Assembly (NCBI RefSeq): GCF_049860565.1
Contig: NZ_CP172056.1
Location: 3,038,001-3,102,000 of the forward strand
Source: Desulfitobacterium_A nosdiversum
GTDB lineage: Bacteria; Bacillota; Desulfitobacteriia; Desulfitobacteriales; Desulfitobacteriaceae
Length of the DNA: 64,000 nucleotides
Direction: 5' to 3'
In this document: positions 1-9,115 of the stretch, in pieces
Layout: each line of letters starts with the position of its first letter
Numbering within the stretch: position 1 is the first letter of the stretch
Notes under the pieces: generated by a model
What the model was told of the DNA's origin: nothing
Database searches by the model: none
Seen by the model: only the letters and a program-made list of their open reading frames with translations
Translations under genes and position numbers: made by a program

Positions 1-567
1 CGGATAATCTCTAAGATCCTTGGCGTATATGACATCTAATCCATTTAACGGATGATCCTCTGGAAAAACGAGTTTAATCTGATCAGTCATCCATAAGACG
101 GAATTTAACTTATCCGTATTAAAATTAGACCCAATGACAGCGAAATCAACTTCTTGCGAACGAACTTTATCCGCAATTTCTAAACTATCACCAACCGTTA
201 ATTTAAAACTGATTTTAGGATAATTTTTCTGAAAGGGTCCTAACGTATTGGGTAGCAAATATTCTCCCGGAATATTTGAAGCGCCAATATGTACTTTTCC
301 CCTTATTTCATCACAACTCACGTCCAGATTTTCTTTAAGCCGGCTCCACTCCTCCAGAATACGTTGAGAATGATGATAAAATATCTCACCCTCTCGAGTC
401 AGAACAAAACCTTTACCATGCCGCTGAAAAAGCTTTACCCCCATTTTCTCCTCAAGAGTGCGCATATGATTAGAAATAGCAGGCTGACTGACTCCAAGAC
501 GACGTGCAACCAGGGTATAACTCTCTTCTTCAACGACCTGAACAAAAATACGCATAAGATCCAGCAT
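1..567 (-). CDS. LysR-family transcriptional regulator (partial, C-terminus beyond window)
   Basis: The frame runs off the left window edge, so only the first 189 codons are present. The N-terminal ~60 residues form a LysR winged helix (GVSQPAISNHMRTLE recognition region), followed by the start of the periplasmic-binding-like effector domain (VHIGASNIPGEYLLP, then DFAVIG). This layout resembles CysL/CbbR-type regulators, but the effector cannot be told from this piece. The ATG at 567 is preceded by GGAGG with 6 nt spacing; another ATG at 572 is too close to the same Shine-Dalgarno. The regulated target probably lies outside the window or is autoregulated. Confidence 0.9.
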   Translation of the reverse strand, partial: MLDLMRIFVQVVEEESYTLVARRLGVSQPAISNHMRTLEEKMGVKLFQRHGKGFVLTREGEIFYHHSQRILEEWSRLKENLDVSCDEIRGKVHIGASNIPGEYLLPNTLGPFQKNYPKISFKLTVGDSLEIADKVRSQEVDFAVIGSNFNTDKLNSVLWMTDQIKLVFPEDHPLNGLDVIYAKDLRDYP

Positions 568-621
568 ATCATTCCTCCAGGCAATTTATTTAATATCACC
601 TGATTTGCCATCAGATGCTAA

Positions 622-650
622 AAAGAAGGGGTCAAAGCCCTTCTTTTCTT
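622..650 (-). terminator. Intrinsic terminator after the cyclophilin gene
   Basis: A perfect 8-bp stem (623-630 with 638-645, AAGAAGGG/CCCTTCTT) with a 7-nt loop is followed on the minus strand by a T run. It lies just downstream of the cyclophilin stop and separates it from the LysR gene. Confidence 0.75.
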
Positions 651-670
651 AATGCTCTTAATTTTATAAC

Positions 671-1177
671 CTATTCATCAACTGTAACTTTGCTCATGTG
701 CTGATCTTCATAAGGTTTATCACGATAATCTCGTTTTACATTTACAATTCGATCGATTTCTTCCATACCGTCAATCACACGGCCAAAAGAAGCATATTGT
801 CCGTCAAGGTGAGGAGAATTTGCAACCATTAAAAAGAATTGAGAACCTGCCGAATTCGGATTAGCTGTGCGGGCCATTGAAATAACCCCTCTTTCATGCT
901 TGAGGTTATTCTCAAAACCGTTTGCTGTAAATTCCCCTTTAATACTGTATCCTGGCCCGCCAGTTCCATTTCCATCCGGATCTCCGCCCTGAATCATGAA
1001 CCCAGGAATAACGCGGTGAAAAATAACTCCATCATAAAATCCCTTTTTTACTAAAGAGATGAAGTTAGCAACAGTCTCTGGAGCAACTTCCGGATAAAGT
1101 TCAACCTTAATTTTTTGTTCATTCTCCATTTCAATAGTGACAACTGGGTTTTTCTTGCTTACATCCTGAGTAGTCAA
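671..1177 (-). CDS. Cyclophilin-type peptidyl-prolyl cis-trans isomerase
   Basis: This is a single-domain bacterial cyclophilin that catalyses cis-trans isomerisation of Xaa-Pro bonds during protein folding. Signature stretches are visible in order: VANFISLVKKGFYDGVIFHRVIPGF with the catalytic Arg, QGGDP, the substrate-cradle residues of SMARTANPNSAGSQFFL, and the FGRVIDGMEE region. No signal peptide is seen, so it is probably cytoplasmic. The longer frame begins at an ATG at 1219 without a good ribosome site; a TTG at 1177 has GGAGGG 7 nt upstream and gives the usual ~168-residue length, so that start is preferred. Confidence 0.9.
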   Translation of the reverse strand: MTTQDVSKKNPVVTIEMENEQKIKVELYPEVAPETVANFISLVKKGFYDGVIFHRVIPGFMIQGGDPDGNGTGGPGYSIKGEFTANGFENNLKHERGVISMARTANPNSAGSQFFLMVANSPHLDGQYASFGRVIDGMEEIDRIVNVKRDYRDKPYEDQHMSKVTVDE

Positions 1178-1267
1178 AGCTTTTCCCTCCAATTTCAGAT
1201 TCCTTTTGATTATAACCATTTTTCGCCTAAATTACCACATAACTATAATTAGGTTTTAAAATCAATT

Positions 1268-1885
1268 TTACTCCTGATAATTCTTAGATTTATTCCAATT
1301 TGTACTGATCAGATAAGCAAGTATAATTATTAAAGCAAGAATAAGTCCTCCACGCGATAAATAACGATGGAGTAAAGGAACTATTTCTTGCCAATGTTTT
1401 CCGAGAAGTCTCCCCAGCGTTATAAACGTGCTTGTCCAAAGCAATGCACCTATTCCAGATAAAACGGTATAGCGTCGATAATCCACCTCGCTCATACCTG
1501 AAAAGTAAGCAACGAAGTGTCGAAAACCCGGGAAAAAGTACCCAATGACGATAAGCCGTTCTCCATACTTTTGGAACCAGATCTCTGCTTTCTTTATCTT
1601 TTTTTCATTCATATGCAAAAATGGAGCAATCTTATGAAGAAATGGGATACCCAAACGCCGTCCAATCCAATAACTCAAATTAATACCCAGAAAACTGCCT
1701 ACGGATGCAAGCAATAATGTCTTCATAAAATCCATATGACCTACGGACGTTTGAAAACCGCTGAAAGCCATGATGAATTCATCAGGTACGGGCATTCCAA
1801 TCATACCAAAAGAAAGAACCGTAAAAAGTCCAATATATCGATAATGGAAAATAAAACTCAGCAAATAATGCTCCAAGCCGCTCAT
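1268..1885 (-). CDS. DedA family membrane protein
   Basis: A 205-residue integral membrane protein of the DedA/SNARE-associated (VTT) family, whose members have been tied to membrane homeostasis and undecaprenyl-phosphate or phospholipid flipping. Several hydrophobic segments are visible, plus the family GMPVPDE motif near residue 32 and the conserved GYFFPGFRHFVAYFSG stretch with the Pro and Arg residues needed in DedA proteins. The ATG is preceded by AAGGGG. A second DedA paralogue lies directly upstream on the same strand. The substrate cannot be told from the sequence. Confidence 0.88.
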   Translation of the reverse strand: MSGLEHYLLSFIFHYRYIGLFTVLSFGMIGMPVPDEFIMAFSGFQTSVGHMDFMKTLLLASVGSFLGINLSYWIGRRLGIPFLHKIAPFLHMNEKKIKKAEIWFQKYGERLIVIGYFFPGFRHFVAYFSGMSEVDYRRYTVLSGIGALLWTSTFITLGRLLGKHWQEIVPLLHRYLSRGGLILALIIILAYLISTNWNKSKNYQE

Positions 1886-1939
1886 AATTTAATTTCCCCT
1901 TATGAATCATCAATCCAAAGATAAATAGAAGGAGTTAGA

Positions 1940-2551
1940 CTATCTTCTGCTATTATTTCGGTGCATAAACCAATAACCTAGACCGAATACAATTAAGATT
2001 CCGACAATAAGGTCAAGACGATGAAACAGTGGCTTTAGAGTATTCCAATTTTTCCCGAGCTTTTCACCGACGATAATCAAAAACATACACCAGGGGAATG
2101 CACCAATTACCGTATATACCGCCATTTTAACAGGATTCATTCTTGCAATCCCTGCAGGCAGGGATATAAAAGTACGAACAACCGGCAAAATCCGGCCGAG
2201 GAGAACCGTAACTTCACCGTGACGGTTGAATAAGCGATCTGTCCAGGCAAGCTCCCGTTCCTTAATAAAGATGTAATGTCCATAGCGTTTAATAAAAGGC
2301 CGACCGCCCCAGAACCCGACATAATAGGCTACAAGCCCTCCAAAAAGATTTCCTGCAGTAGCTGCTATTGTAGCCGGCCAAAATTGGAAATGATCCAAAT
2401 ATACCATATACCCGGTAAAAGGTAAAATGATTTCACTTGGTAAAGGAATACACGCACTTTCTATCGCCATGGCAAGAAAAACGCCAAAATACCCCATGCT
2501 CGAGATCAAATGAATCACGAATTGACCTAATTGTGATAATATCGCTTCCAA
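1940..2551 (-). CDS. DedA family membrane protein (paralogue)
   Basis: A DedA/VTT-family membrane protein of about 203 residues with the ESACIPLPSEIILPF motif and the diagnostic GRILPVVRTFISLPAG stretch. An earlier ATG at 2749 would overlap the upstream spoVR-like gene and adds a non-membrane N-terminal tail; a TTG at 2551 with GGGGGAG 4 nt upstream gives the normal family length and is preferred. It follows a 14-bp hairpin that ends the spoVR transcript, so it is likely read from its own promoter, possibly with the next dedA gene. Tandem DedA paralogues are common in Firmicutes. Confidence 0.88.
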   Translation of the reverse strand: MEAILSQLGQFVIHLISSMGYFGVFLAMAIESACIPLPSEIILPFTGYMVYLDHFQFWPATIAATAGNLFGGLVAYYVGFWGGRPFIKRYGHYIFIKERELAWTDRLFNRHGEVTVLLGRILPVVRTFISLPAGIARMNPVKMAVYTVIGAFPWCMFLIIVGEKLGKNWNTLKPLFHRLDLIVGILIVFGLGYWFMHRNNSRR

Positions 2552-2582
2552 TTTTCTCCCCCTTAAAATAAATCCACTTAAC

Positions 2583-2617
2583 AAATCAGCATGGTAAAAA
2601 ATATACCATGCTGATTT
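2583..2617 (-). terminator. 14-bp hairpin, likely terminator of the prkA-yhbH-spoVR operon
   Basis: Perfect 14-bp inverted repeat (2583-2596 with 2604-2617) with a 7-nt A/T loop, located ~50 nt after the spoVR stop on the minus strand. The downstream T tract is short, so termination strength is uncertain. Confidence 0.6.
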
Positions 2618-2666
2618 TACCACAGTGAAGTATAACTTGCCAGAAGCCCGACTAAAATAATCCTTC

Positions 2667-4019
2667 TTACCTTTCGCCTTCTGTTTGTCGGGTGATCTGT
2701 TTACGGGATACAGCACCATTTTGGCATTCAAATAAAATCTTTTTGCCATCTACAATTGTCTCAAGGGCAACTGCTCTCCCCCACAAACTTTGCACTAAAA
2801 TTAATGTCTTTTCCAGATAAACAACATCAAGATCTTGCCCCTCATGGGCATGCCTGAGATATAGTGTCCGCTTCCCTTCATAATCTCCATCAACAACGTT
2901 TATTCTTGGATGGCCTCCATTGACTAATTGTTGAACTAAGCTATTACGAACTTTTTCCCATTCAGTATCTGTTACTTGCCAATTCGCTCCTACTTTGCGG
3001 TAATTAAATAGATTTAATTTATCAACGAGTTCCCGATCTAAATAATTGCGAATAAAGGAAACATCGTTTTCAACTTCTCGAACCTCAAATAAATACTCTA
3101 AATCCTTTTTCTCAGCAAGCGATTCCCATATTTTCACCCCCAGGTAATAGGGGTTTAAGGATAAGCGTGACGGTTGAACCACTTGACTATGCATTACTGC
3201 AAAATCCATAACTTCCTCATCCGTTAAATCCAGCTCACGCATAATTCGGGAATGCCAAAATGTAGCCCATCCTTCATTCATAATCTTTGTTTCAATTTGA
3301 GGAAAGAAATAGAGTGACTCCTCTCTGATCATGCTCAGAATATCACGCTGCCACTCCTCTAAAGTTGGAGAATTCTCTAAAATGTAGAGTACTAAATCTT
3401 CATACTCTCGCTTCTCTTGTAGATCTTCATCCGTTTTTTCCTCTTCCCATAGATCTTCGTAAGGAGAACTGCTCTTTTTAGAGTGAGCTTTTGTCTTTTC
3501 GTTTTCAATTTTAGCACCTAAATGAGCCCTAAAGTCGACGTGCTCTTGAATAGCCAAGACAGCATCCAGGGTTTGCTCAACTTTTTCTCGTCCGTGAATA
3601 AGCTCATACTTTCGAATTTGTTCCGAATGGGCGGCCATCCTCTCAACCATATCACGGGGTGTACGTTTGAAATAGTGATTGTTTTTAAAAAAGTCAACAT
3701 GGGCGTAGACATGCCCCATAACAAGCTTATTTTGGATCAAACGATTCCCTTCAAGCAAAAATCCGTAAGACGGGTTTGAATTGATCACCAGTTCATAAAT
3801 TCGACTTAAATTCAGGTCGTATTGCATTTTTAAGCGATAAAAAGCTTTACCAAAACTCCAATGCGTAAATCTTACCGGCATTCCATAAGCTCCAAATGTA
3901 TAGAGCGCCTCAGCTGGACATACTTCGAAGTGAACTGGATAAAAATCCAATCCCAATTTTCGGGCAATAGCGGCAATCTCCTGGGCATATTTTCCCAATA
4001 AGGTAATTTCATTTTCCAT
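2667..4019 (-). CDS. spoVR: SpoVR family protein
   Basis: A 450-residue protein of the SpoVR family (YcgB in E. coli). In Bacillus subtilis spoVR mutants have a spore cortex defect; the biochemical role is not established. Visible features are an N-terminal region with EVCPAEALYTFGAYGMPVRFTHWSFGK, a central acidic stretch near 190-210, and the MNEGWATFWH motif typical of the family. It is the last gene of the prkA-yhbH-spoVR operon, a linkage also seen in enterobacteria as yeaG-yeaH-ycgB. The ATG at 4019 is preceded by a GGTGG-type ribosome site. Length matches the family. Confidence 0.93.
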   Translation of the reverse strand: MENEITLLGKYAQEIAAIARKLGLDFYPVHFEVCPAEALYTFGAYGMPVRFTHWSFGKAFYRLKMQYDLNLSRIYELVINSNPSYGFLLEGNRLIQNKLVMGHVYAHVDFFKNNHYFKRTPRDMVERMAAHSEQIRKYELIHGREKVEQTLDAVLAIQEHVDFRAHLGAKIENEKTKAHSKKSSSPYEDLWEEEKTDEDLQEKREYEDLVLYILENSPTLEEWQRDILSMIREESLYFFPQIETKIMNEGWATFWHSRIMRELDLTDEEVMDFAVMHSQVVQPSRLSLNPYYLGVKIWESLAEKKDLEYLFEVREVENDVSFIRNYLDRELVDKLNLFNYRKVGANWQVTDTEWEKVRNSLVQQLVNGGHPRINVVDGDYEGKRTLYLRHAHEGQDLDVVYLEKTLILVQSLWGRAVALETIVDGKKILFECQNGAVSRKQITRQTEGER

Positions 4020-4067
4020 GATCCACCACCCCCAGGTTTAGACCCCAACATAGACCTTATCATCCAT

Positions 4068-5210
4068 TTATGATTGACCTTCTGAGAAAACAGCTTTTAG
4101 AGCACTATAGACTTCATTTCGATCACGAATCGTTACGAGTCTAAGTTTAGGGTCTGTGATTCGTTTAAGTGTAGACATTAAGGTACTGGAATAGTGCGTC
4201 CGAAGTATTTCCCCGTACCCTACGACTTGGCTCACATCGACAAGCCTTTGCATGAGTGTCAATGCTTTTGAATTATCGGAACCAATGTTATCTCCATCTG
4301 TAAAATGGACGGGATAGATATTATAATGTTCAGGAGGATATTCACGCTCAATTAAATCCAATGCAAGTTGATAAACTGAAGAGCAACGTGTTCCTCCGCT
4401 TTCCCCGCGAGTAAAAAATTCTTCCTCATTGACTTCTTTAGCTTCGGTATGATGGGCAAGAAAACGCATTTCTACATTTTCGTACTTTTGACGCAGAAAA
4501 CGCACCATCCAAAAAAAGAACGTACGCGAAATATATTTTTCAAACTGCCCCATTGATCCCGAAGTATCCATCATTGCAAAAATGACAGCATTAGTTTCAA
4601 AATTCGGATGAGTCTCCCAGGTTTTATAACGCAAATCATCCGGGCTAATTCTTAGATTCTCCTTTTTCCCTTTAATCGCTTGACGTTTGATACTTTCTAT
4701 AAGCGTTCGCTTTTTATCAATATTGGACATTAAACCTTTTTTGCGAATATCATTGAATTCAGGTTTATCATGGGCAATTAAGGGGCGCTTTTTATCATCG
4801 AGATTAGGCAGCTCTAGTTCTTCAAAAAGAATTGACGCTAAATCATCATACGTGATTTCTGCCTCGTAGATATCTACTCCTGGTTCTTCACCTGCCCCCG
4901 GACCATTCCCTGCTCCGGATTTTTTTGAACTCTCCCGAGCTAATATATCTCCTTGAGCCATTTTTTTATTTGCCTGACCTGTATGATTTTTCTTATTAAA
5001 GTCATATCGAAATCGAAACTCCTCAAGAGAGCGCATGGGTATTTTCATGGTCTTTTTCCCATCACTTAAGATAATACTCTCATCAATAATGAGATCTCCC
5101 AACTGCTTTTTAATGGCCTCTTTAACTTTTTCTTTATGGCGGCTTTGATCAAAATATCCTTTGCGATGCAGGCTCCAGTCATCCTGGTTAACAATGATTT
5201 CGTCACTCAT
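4068..5210 (-). CDS. yhbH: YhbH/YeaH family protein (DUF444, VWA-like)
   Basis: A 380-residue DUF444 protein, called sporulation protein YhbH in Bacillus. A von Willebrand A-like metal-ion site is visible as DTSGSM at residues 215-220. A low-complexity Gly/Ser-rich linker (about 98-112) separates it from the N-terminal part. It sits between prkA and spoVR with 20-50 nt gaps, so it is cotranscribed; the homologous E. coli trio responds to nitrogen and stationary-phase stress. Start ATG at 5210 has AAGGAG 8-9 nt upstream. Exact function is unknown. Confidence 0.92.
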   Translation of the reverse strand: MSDEIIVNQDDWSLHRKGYFDQSRHKEKVKEAIKKQLGDLIIDESIILSDGKKTMKIPMRSLEEFRFRYDFNKKNHTGQANKKMAQGDILARESSKKSGAGNGPGAGEEPGVDIYEAEITYDDLASILFEELELPNLDDKKRPLIAHDKPEFNDIRKKGLMSNIDKKRTLIESIKRQAIKGKKENLRISPDDLRYKTWETHPNFETNAVIFAMMDTSGSMGQFEKYISRTFFFWMVRFLRQKYENVEMRFLAHHTEAKEVNEEEFFTRGESGGTRCSSVYQLALDLIEREYPPEHYNIYPVHFTDGDNIGSDNSKALTLMQRLVDVSQVVGYGEILRTHYSSTLMSTLKRITDPKLRLVTIRDRNEVYSALKAVFSEGQS

Positions 5211-5230
5211 GACACCCAGCTCCTTCCCTT

Positions 5231-7132
5231 TTAGCGGTTGAGAAGTGAGCCAACATATTTTACAATCTCATTAGCGCAGACGGGGCAATAACCATGTTGT
5301 TGGACAAGACGATCAGTAACATCATTGATTCGACGTAGCTGTTCTTGGTCAGGGTGAGTAACCGATGTCGTAACCTTAATAATATCTTTCAAATCAGCAA
5401 ACAGCTTTTTCTCGATAGCTTCTCTTAACCGTTCATGAGAAGTATATTGGAATGTTCTACCTTTCCTGGCATTGATGGAAATACGGATTAAGATTTCCTC
5501 TCTGAACGCTTTCTTAGCATTCTCAGATACCCCAATTTGCTCCTCAATACTCCGCATGAGCTGCTCATCTGGATCAAGCTCCTCACCCGTAATGGAGTCA
5601 TATAATTTACTTGAATTGCAAAAGGCTTCCACATTATCCAGATAATTATTCAAAAGCGATTTTGCGGATTCCTCATACGCATAGACAAAGGCTTTTTGTA
5701 CTTCTTTCTTCGCGACTTCATCATACTCTTTGCGCGCTTGAGCGATAATGTTTACAAGATTTTCCCGCTCTTCTTTAGTAATTGAAGTATGCTGAGACAA
5801 TCCGTCTTTTAGAGCCCTTAAAATATCTAAAGCGTTAATACACGATTTATGATCACGAATCAATGCTGTTGAGATCCGATTGATGACATAGCGGGGATCG
5901 ACTCCGCTCATGCCTTCCCCTTGTTCTTCACCCTCACTCGTCAAATCTTTAATATCTTTTTGGTTGAAACCCTCAACATCTTCTCCGTCATAAAGTCTCA
6001 TTTTCTTAACTAAATCCATACCTTGCTTCTTTGAAGGTTTCAAACGCGAGAGAATGCTAAAAACTGAAGCCGTCCACAAGCTATGCGGCGCAAGATGCAC
6101 TTCATGCAAATCACTTTGGCGAATAAGCTTTTCATAAATTTTAACTTCAGAACTTACTTTTAAGTTATATGGGACGGGAATTACGATAATCCGTGATTGC
6201 AGAGCCTCATTCTTTTTGTTGCTGATAAACGTTTTATACTCGTTCTCATTAGTGTGAGCAATGATAAGCTCATCCGCAGAAATCAAGGCAAATCGACCCG
6301 CCTTAAAATTTCCCTCTTGAGATAAACTGAGGAGATTCCAAAGGAACTTTTCATCGCTTTTAAGCATTTCCTGGAATTCCATAAGTCCGCGATTTGCTTT
6401 ATTTAATTCACCATCAAATCGATAGGCTCTTGGGTCCGATTCAGATCCGAACTCTGTAATGGTCGAAAAATCGATACTTCCGGTTAAGTCTGCAATATCC
6501 TGTGATTTTGGATCAGAAGGAGTGAAGGTTCCGATCCCTACCCGTTCTTCTTCTGAAAAAACAATTCGTTTAACCGGTACATTTTCAACTTGCCCTTTAA
6601 ACTCTTCCTCAACTCTTAGACGACATACCGGGCAAAGGTTTCCTTCGATTTTGAGTCCATACTGCTGATTAAATTCCTCACGCAAGGAAAGCGGTAAAAG
6701 ATGTAGAGGATCCTCATGCATGGGGCAGCCATCAATAGCATAGACAGCTCCATCCTCTGTTCGTGTATACTCCTCTAAACCTCTTTTAAGCAAGGTCACA
6801 ATTGTTGACTTACCTCCACTTACAGGACCCATTAAAAGGAGTATTCTTTTTCGAACATCCATTCTTTTCGCTGCAGTATGAAAATACTCTTCAACCAGTC
6901 GTTCAAGAGTTTTATCCATACCGTAAAGCTCTTTGTTAAAAAAGGAATAACTCTTTTGACCATTACCTTCCTCAATACCCGCGCTAGAAATCATCTCATA
7001 AATTCGTGCGTGGGAATGCAGTCCTAACTGTGGCTTCTTTGTCACCATCTCCAAATAGTCAGCAAATGTACCATTCCACGTTAGCGCTGCTTCTTTATCC
7101 CTATAATTTTTTAACCACTCTACAACTTCCAT
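5231..7132 (-). CDS. prkA: PrkA family serine protein kinase
   Basis: A 633-residue PrkA protein. The N-terminal AAA-type domain carries Walker A GPVSGGKST at residues 102-110; the C-terminal part is the PrkA kinase-like domain. Two CPVC motifs, near residue 167 and near the C-terminus, could bind metal. In Bacillus PrkA is made under sigma E in the mother cell and affects sporulation; E. coli YeaG is its homologue. First gene of the prkA-yhbH-spoVR operon. Start ATG at 7132 follows GGGAGGG. Length is usual for the family. Confidence 0.95.
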   Translation of the reverse strand: MEVVEWLKNYRDKEAALTWNGTFADYLEMVTKKPQLGLHSHARIYEMISSAGIEEGNGQKSYSFFNKELYGMDKTLERLVEEYFHTAAKRMDVRKRILLLMGPVSGGKSTIVTLLKRGLEEYTRTEDGAVYAIDGCPMHEDPLHLLPLSLREEFNQQYGLKIEGNLCPVCRLRVEEEFKGQVENVPVKRIVFSEEERVGIGTFTPSDPKSQDIADLTGSIDFSTITEFGSESDPRAYRFDGELNKANRGLMEFQEMLKSDEKFLWNLLSLSQEGNFKAGRFALISADELIIAHTNENEYKTFISNKKNEALQSRIIVIPVPYNLKVSSEVKIYEKLIRQSDLHEVHLAPHSLWTASVFSILSRLKPSKKQGMDLVKKMRLYDGEDVEGFNQKDIKDLTSEGEEQGEGMSGVDPRYVINRISTALIRDHKSCINALDILRALKDGLSQHTSITKEERENLVNIIAQARKEYDEVAKKEVQKAFVYAYEESAKSLLNNYLDNVEAFCNSSKLYDSITGEELDPDEQLMRSIEEQIGVSENAKKAFREEILIRISINARKGRTFQYTSHERLREAIEKKLFADLKDIIKVTTSVTHPDQEQLRRINDVTDRLVQQHGYCPVCANEIVKYVGSLLNR

Positions 7133-7175
7133 TGTCGCCCTCCCTTTCTAAGCACCCCTCAATCAGCGGCTTAAT

Positions 7176-7183
7176 TAAGTATA
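7176..7183 (-). promoter_or_regulatory. Possible sporulation sigma-type -10 element upstream of prkA
   Basis: About 45-50 nt upstream of the prkA ATG the minus strand reads CATATACT, fitting the sigma E -10 consensus CATANNNT. The matching -35 region is weak. Family knowledge (prkA is sigma E-controlled in Bacillus) makes this plausible; coordinates are approximate. Confidence 0.25.
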
Positions 7184-7304
7184 TGCCCAGTCTAAAAAGA
7201 TGAGACACAGTTCGTTCCGGACTTTATATGATTTGAAATCATGGTCCAGAGTTACTTACCCCATTTGGAATGAACCTCCTTTGGAAGTAAGTTTCCTTTT
7301 ATTC

Positions 7305-7361
7305 ATATGAAAAGCAAAAAACCTTTTAGAATCACTCCAAAAGGTTTTTTGCTTTTCATAT
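7305..7361 (-). terminator. Long hairpin terminator after the 70-residue gene
   Basis: A perfect 23-bp inverted repeat (7305-7327 with 7339-7361, 11-nt loop), just downstream of the small gene at 7389-7601 on the minus strand and 170 nt ahead of prkA. The stem is rich in A and T runs and could act in both directions. The rest of 7133-7388 shows only the prkA leader and a short ATGATT-TGA-AATCAT hairpin. Confidence 0.7.
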
Positions 7362-7388
7362 TGCACTATTTTTTATTCTATCATAATT

Positions 7389-7601
7389 TTAATTAACTTT
7401 TTCTAAATCACAAGCATCATAAGCGTAATCCCCGGAACAAACATCAAGATGAACAACAATATATTCGCCTAATTCATCCCTATCCAAGCGGACAACAGTG
7501 CCTAAACGACAGTTGTTCGTAACTACACGATCACCGATTTGATATTTGGGAATTACTTTTTTAAAGGAATACGACTTTTGTTCATTTCTCATAGCTAACA
7601 T
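7389..7601 (-). CDS. Hypothetical small protein, KOW/SH3-like
   Basis: A 70-residue protein with no family I can name. After a basic N-terminus the sequence PKYQIGDRVVTNNCRLGTVVRLDRD resembles a small SH3/KOW-like beta barrel, as in several small Firmicutes regulators, followed by a short acidic tail with two Cys. It is a single-gene unit: a ribosome site GGTGGTGAGG precedes the ATG at 7601 and a strong hairpin follows. The barrel is inference from the glycine/valine pattern only. Confidence 0.6.
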   Translation of the reverse strand: MLAMRNEQKSYSFKKVIPKYQIGDRVVTNNCRLGTVVRLDRDELGEYIVVHLDVCSGDYAYDACDLEKVN

Positions 7602-7712
7602 TGCCTCACCACCTTATGTGAAAGTGATTTCTAGTTCGATATTATAATAACATATTGAATATATAAAATCCAGTAGAAATTTCTCACAATTCAAAATCTT
7701 TTTGGCTTAGAT

Positions 7713-7741
7713 TAAAAATGGGTCTGTCAACGACAGACCCT
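7713..7741 (-). terminator. glnA terminator
   Basis: Perfect 9-bp stem GGGTCTGTC/GACAGACCC (7720-7728 with 7732-7740) with a 3-nt loop, followed on the minus strand by ATTTTTAAT; 18 nt after the glnA stop. Confidence 0.85.
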
Positions 7742-7758
7742 AAAATAACAAAAGGCAT

Positions 7759-9084
7759 TTAATACATTTGTAAATATTCATCAATTTCCCACGGATGGAC
7801 CGCAACATTATAACGATGCCATTCGTTCTTTTTTGTCTCTATAAATCGGCTAAATATGTGTGGGCCAAGGGCTTCACGAATTATTTCATCGTGAGATAAC
7901 TCGTTGATTGCTTCCAGAAGACTCTCCGGAAGAGATTGAATTCCCTGAATCTTACGTTCCTCGGCACTCATTTCATAAATATTAAGATCAACGGGTACAG
8001 GAGGAGTTAACTGATTTTTAATTCCATCAAGTCCAGCTTTAAGCTGAACTGCTAAAGCTAAATAAGGATTGCTCGATGGGTCGGGGCTTCTTAATTCAAC
8101 CCGTGTCGAAGATCCTCTTTTCGCAGGAATTCGAATGAGAGGACTTCTGTTTCTTCCCGACCAAGCGATATAACAAGGAGCCTCATAGCCGGCGACGAGT
8201 CTCTTATACGAATTAATCGTTGGATTTGTAATTGCAGCAAAAGAACGAGCATGTTTCAGTAAACCGGCGATATATTGAAAAGCAACCTTAGATAACTGCA
8301 TATCTCCTTCTGAATCATAAAATGCATTGCGACCCGCTTTAAAAAGCGATTGATTTGTGTGCATTCCTGAACCGGCTATTCCATAAATAGGTTTTGGCAT
8401 AAAGGTCGCATGCAAGCCGTGCCTTTGCGCAATAGTCCTTACGACAAAACGAAAGGTTGCAATCTTATCGGCAATATCTAAGGCATCAGAATATTTAAAG
8501 TCAATTTCGTGTTGTCCCGGAGCAACTTCATGATGCGAAGCCTCAATTTCAAATCCCATTTTTTCCAGGGCTAGAACCATATCCCGTCTAGCATCTTCCC
8601 CAAGATCAACAGGCGTTAAATCAAAATACCCTGCCTTATCTTGAGTTATAGTTGTAGGTCGTCCTTCTGAATCCGTTTGAAATAAGAAAAACTCCAATTC
8701 CGGTCCAACATTCCATATATAGCCCATATCCTGAGCTTCAGAGATAACCCTTTTCAAGGTACTCCTCGGGCAGCCCTGAAAAGGAGTTCCATCTGGATTA
8801 TAGACATCACAAATTAGTCGTGCTACTGATCCGTCTGTAGGACGCCAAGGAAAAACAACAAAGGTATTGGGATCCGGGTGCAAATACATATCTGATTCTT
8901 CAATACGAGCAAATCCTTCAATAGAGGATCCGTCAAACATGAGCTCACCATGTAAAGCTTTTTCAAGCTGCTCAATAGTAATAGCAACATTTTTTAATAC
9001 TCCGAAAATATCCGTGAATTGAAGACGAATAAATTTTACTCCTTTTTCCCGCGCTTCTTTTAAAACATCTTCTTCAGTAAACAT
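7759..9084 (-). CDS. glnA: Glutamine synthetase, type I
   Basis: A 441-residue GSI enzyme making glutamine from glutamate, ammonia and ATP. Family signatures are visible: FDGSSIEGFARIEESDM (beta-grasp and substrate region), the metal-binding MEIE-like GPELEFFLF, GSGMHTNQSLF, and KRLVAGYEAPCYIAWSGRNRSPLIRIP near the ATP and glutamate sites. Length matches the short GSI-alpha type of Bacillus, which is feedback-inhibited rather than adenylylated; no clear adenylylation tyrosine motif was seen. It is last in a three-gene minus-strand group after a cobO-type gene (31-nt gap). AAGGAG precedes the ATG. No TnrA/GlnR box was identified. Confidence 0.97.
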   Translation of the reverse strand: MFTEEDVLKEAREKGVKFIRLQFTDIFGVLKNVAITIEQLEKALHGELMFDGSSIEGFARIEESDMYLHPDPNTFVVFPWRPTDGSVARLICDVYNPDGTPFQGCPRSTLKRVISEAQDMGYIWNVGPELEFFLFQTDSEGRPTTITQDKAGYFDLTPVDLGEDARRDMVLALEKMGFEIEASHHEVAPGQHEIDFKYSDALDIADKIATFRFVVRTIAQRHGLHATFMPKPIYGIAGSGMHTNQSLFKAGRNAFYDSEGDMQLSKVAFQYIAGLLKHARSFAAITNPTINSYKRLVAGYEAPCYIAWSGRNRSPLIRIPAKRGSSTRVELRSPDPSSNPYLALAVQLKAGLDGIKNQLTPPVPVDLNIYEMSAEERKIQGIQSLPESLLEAINELSHDEIIREALGPHIFSRFIETKKNEWHRYNVAVHPWEIDEYLQMY

Positions 9085-9115
9085 AGCCTTTGCTCCTTAT
9101 CACATTTTAAACTAT

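Noticed and set aside
289..603. 104-residue plus-strand frame
   Set aside because: Lies antisense to the LysR gene, whose HTH and effector domains are clearly readable on the minus strand.
7305..7361. 23-bp inverted repeat as a possible mobile-element end
   Set aside because: No transposase or target duplication; position and T runs fit a terminator.
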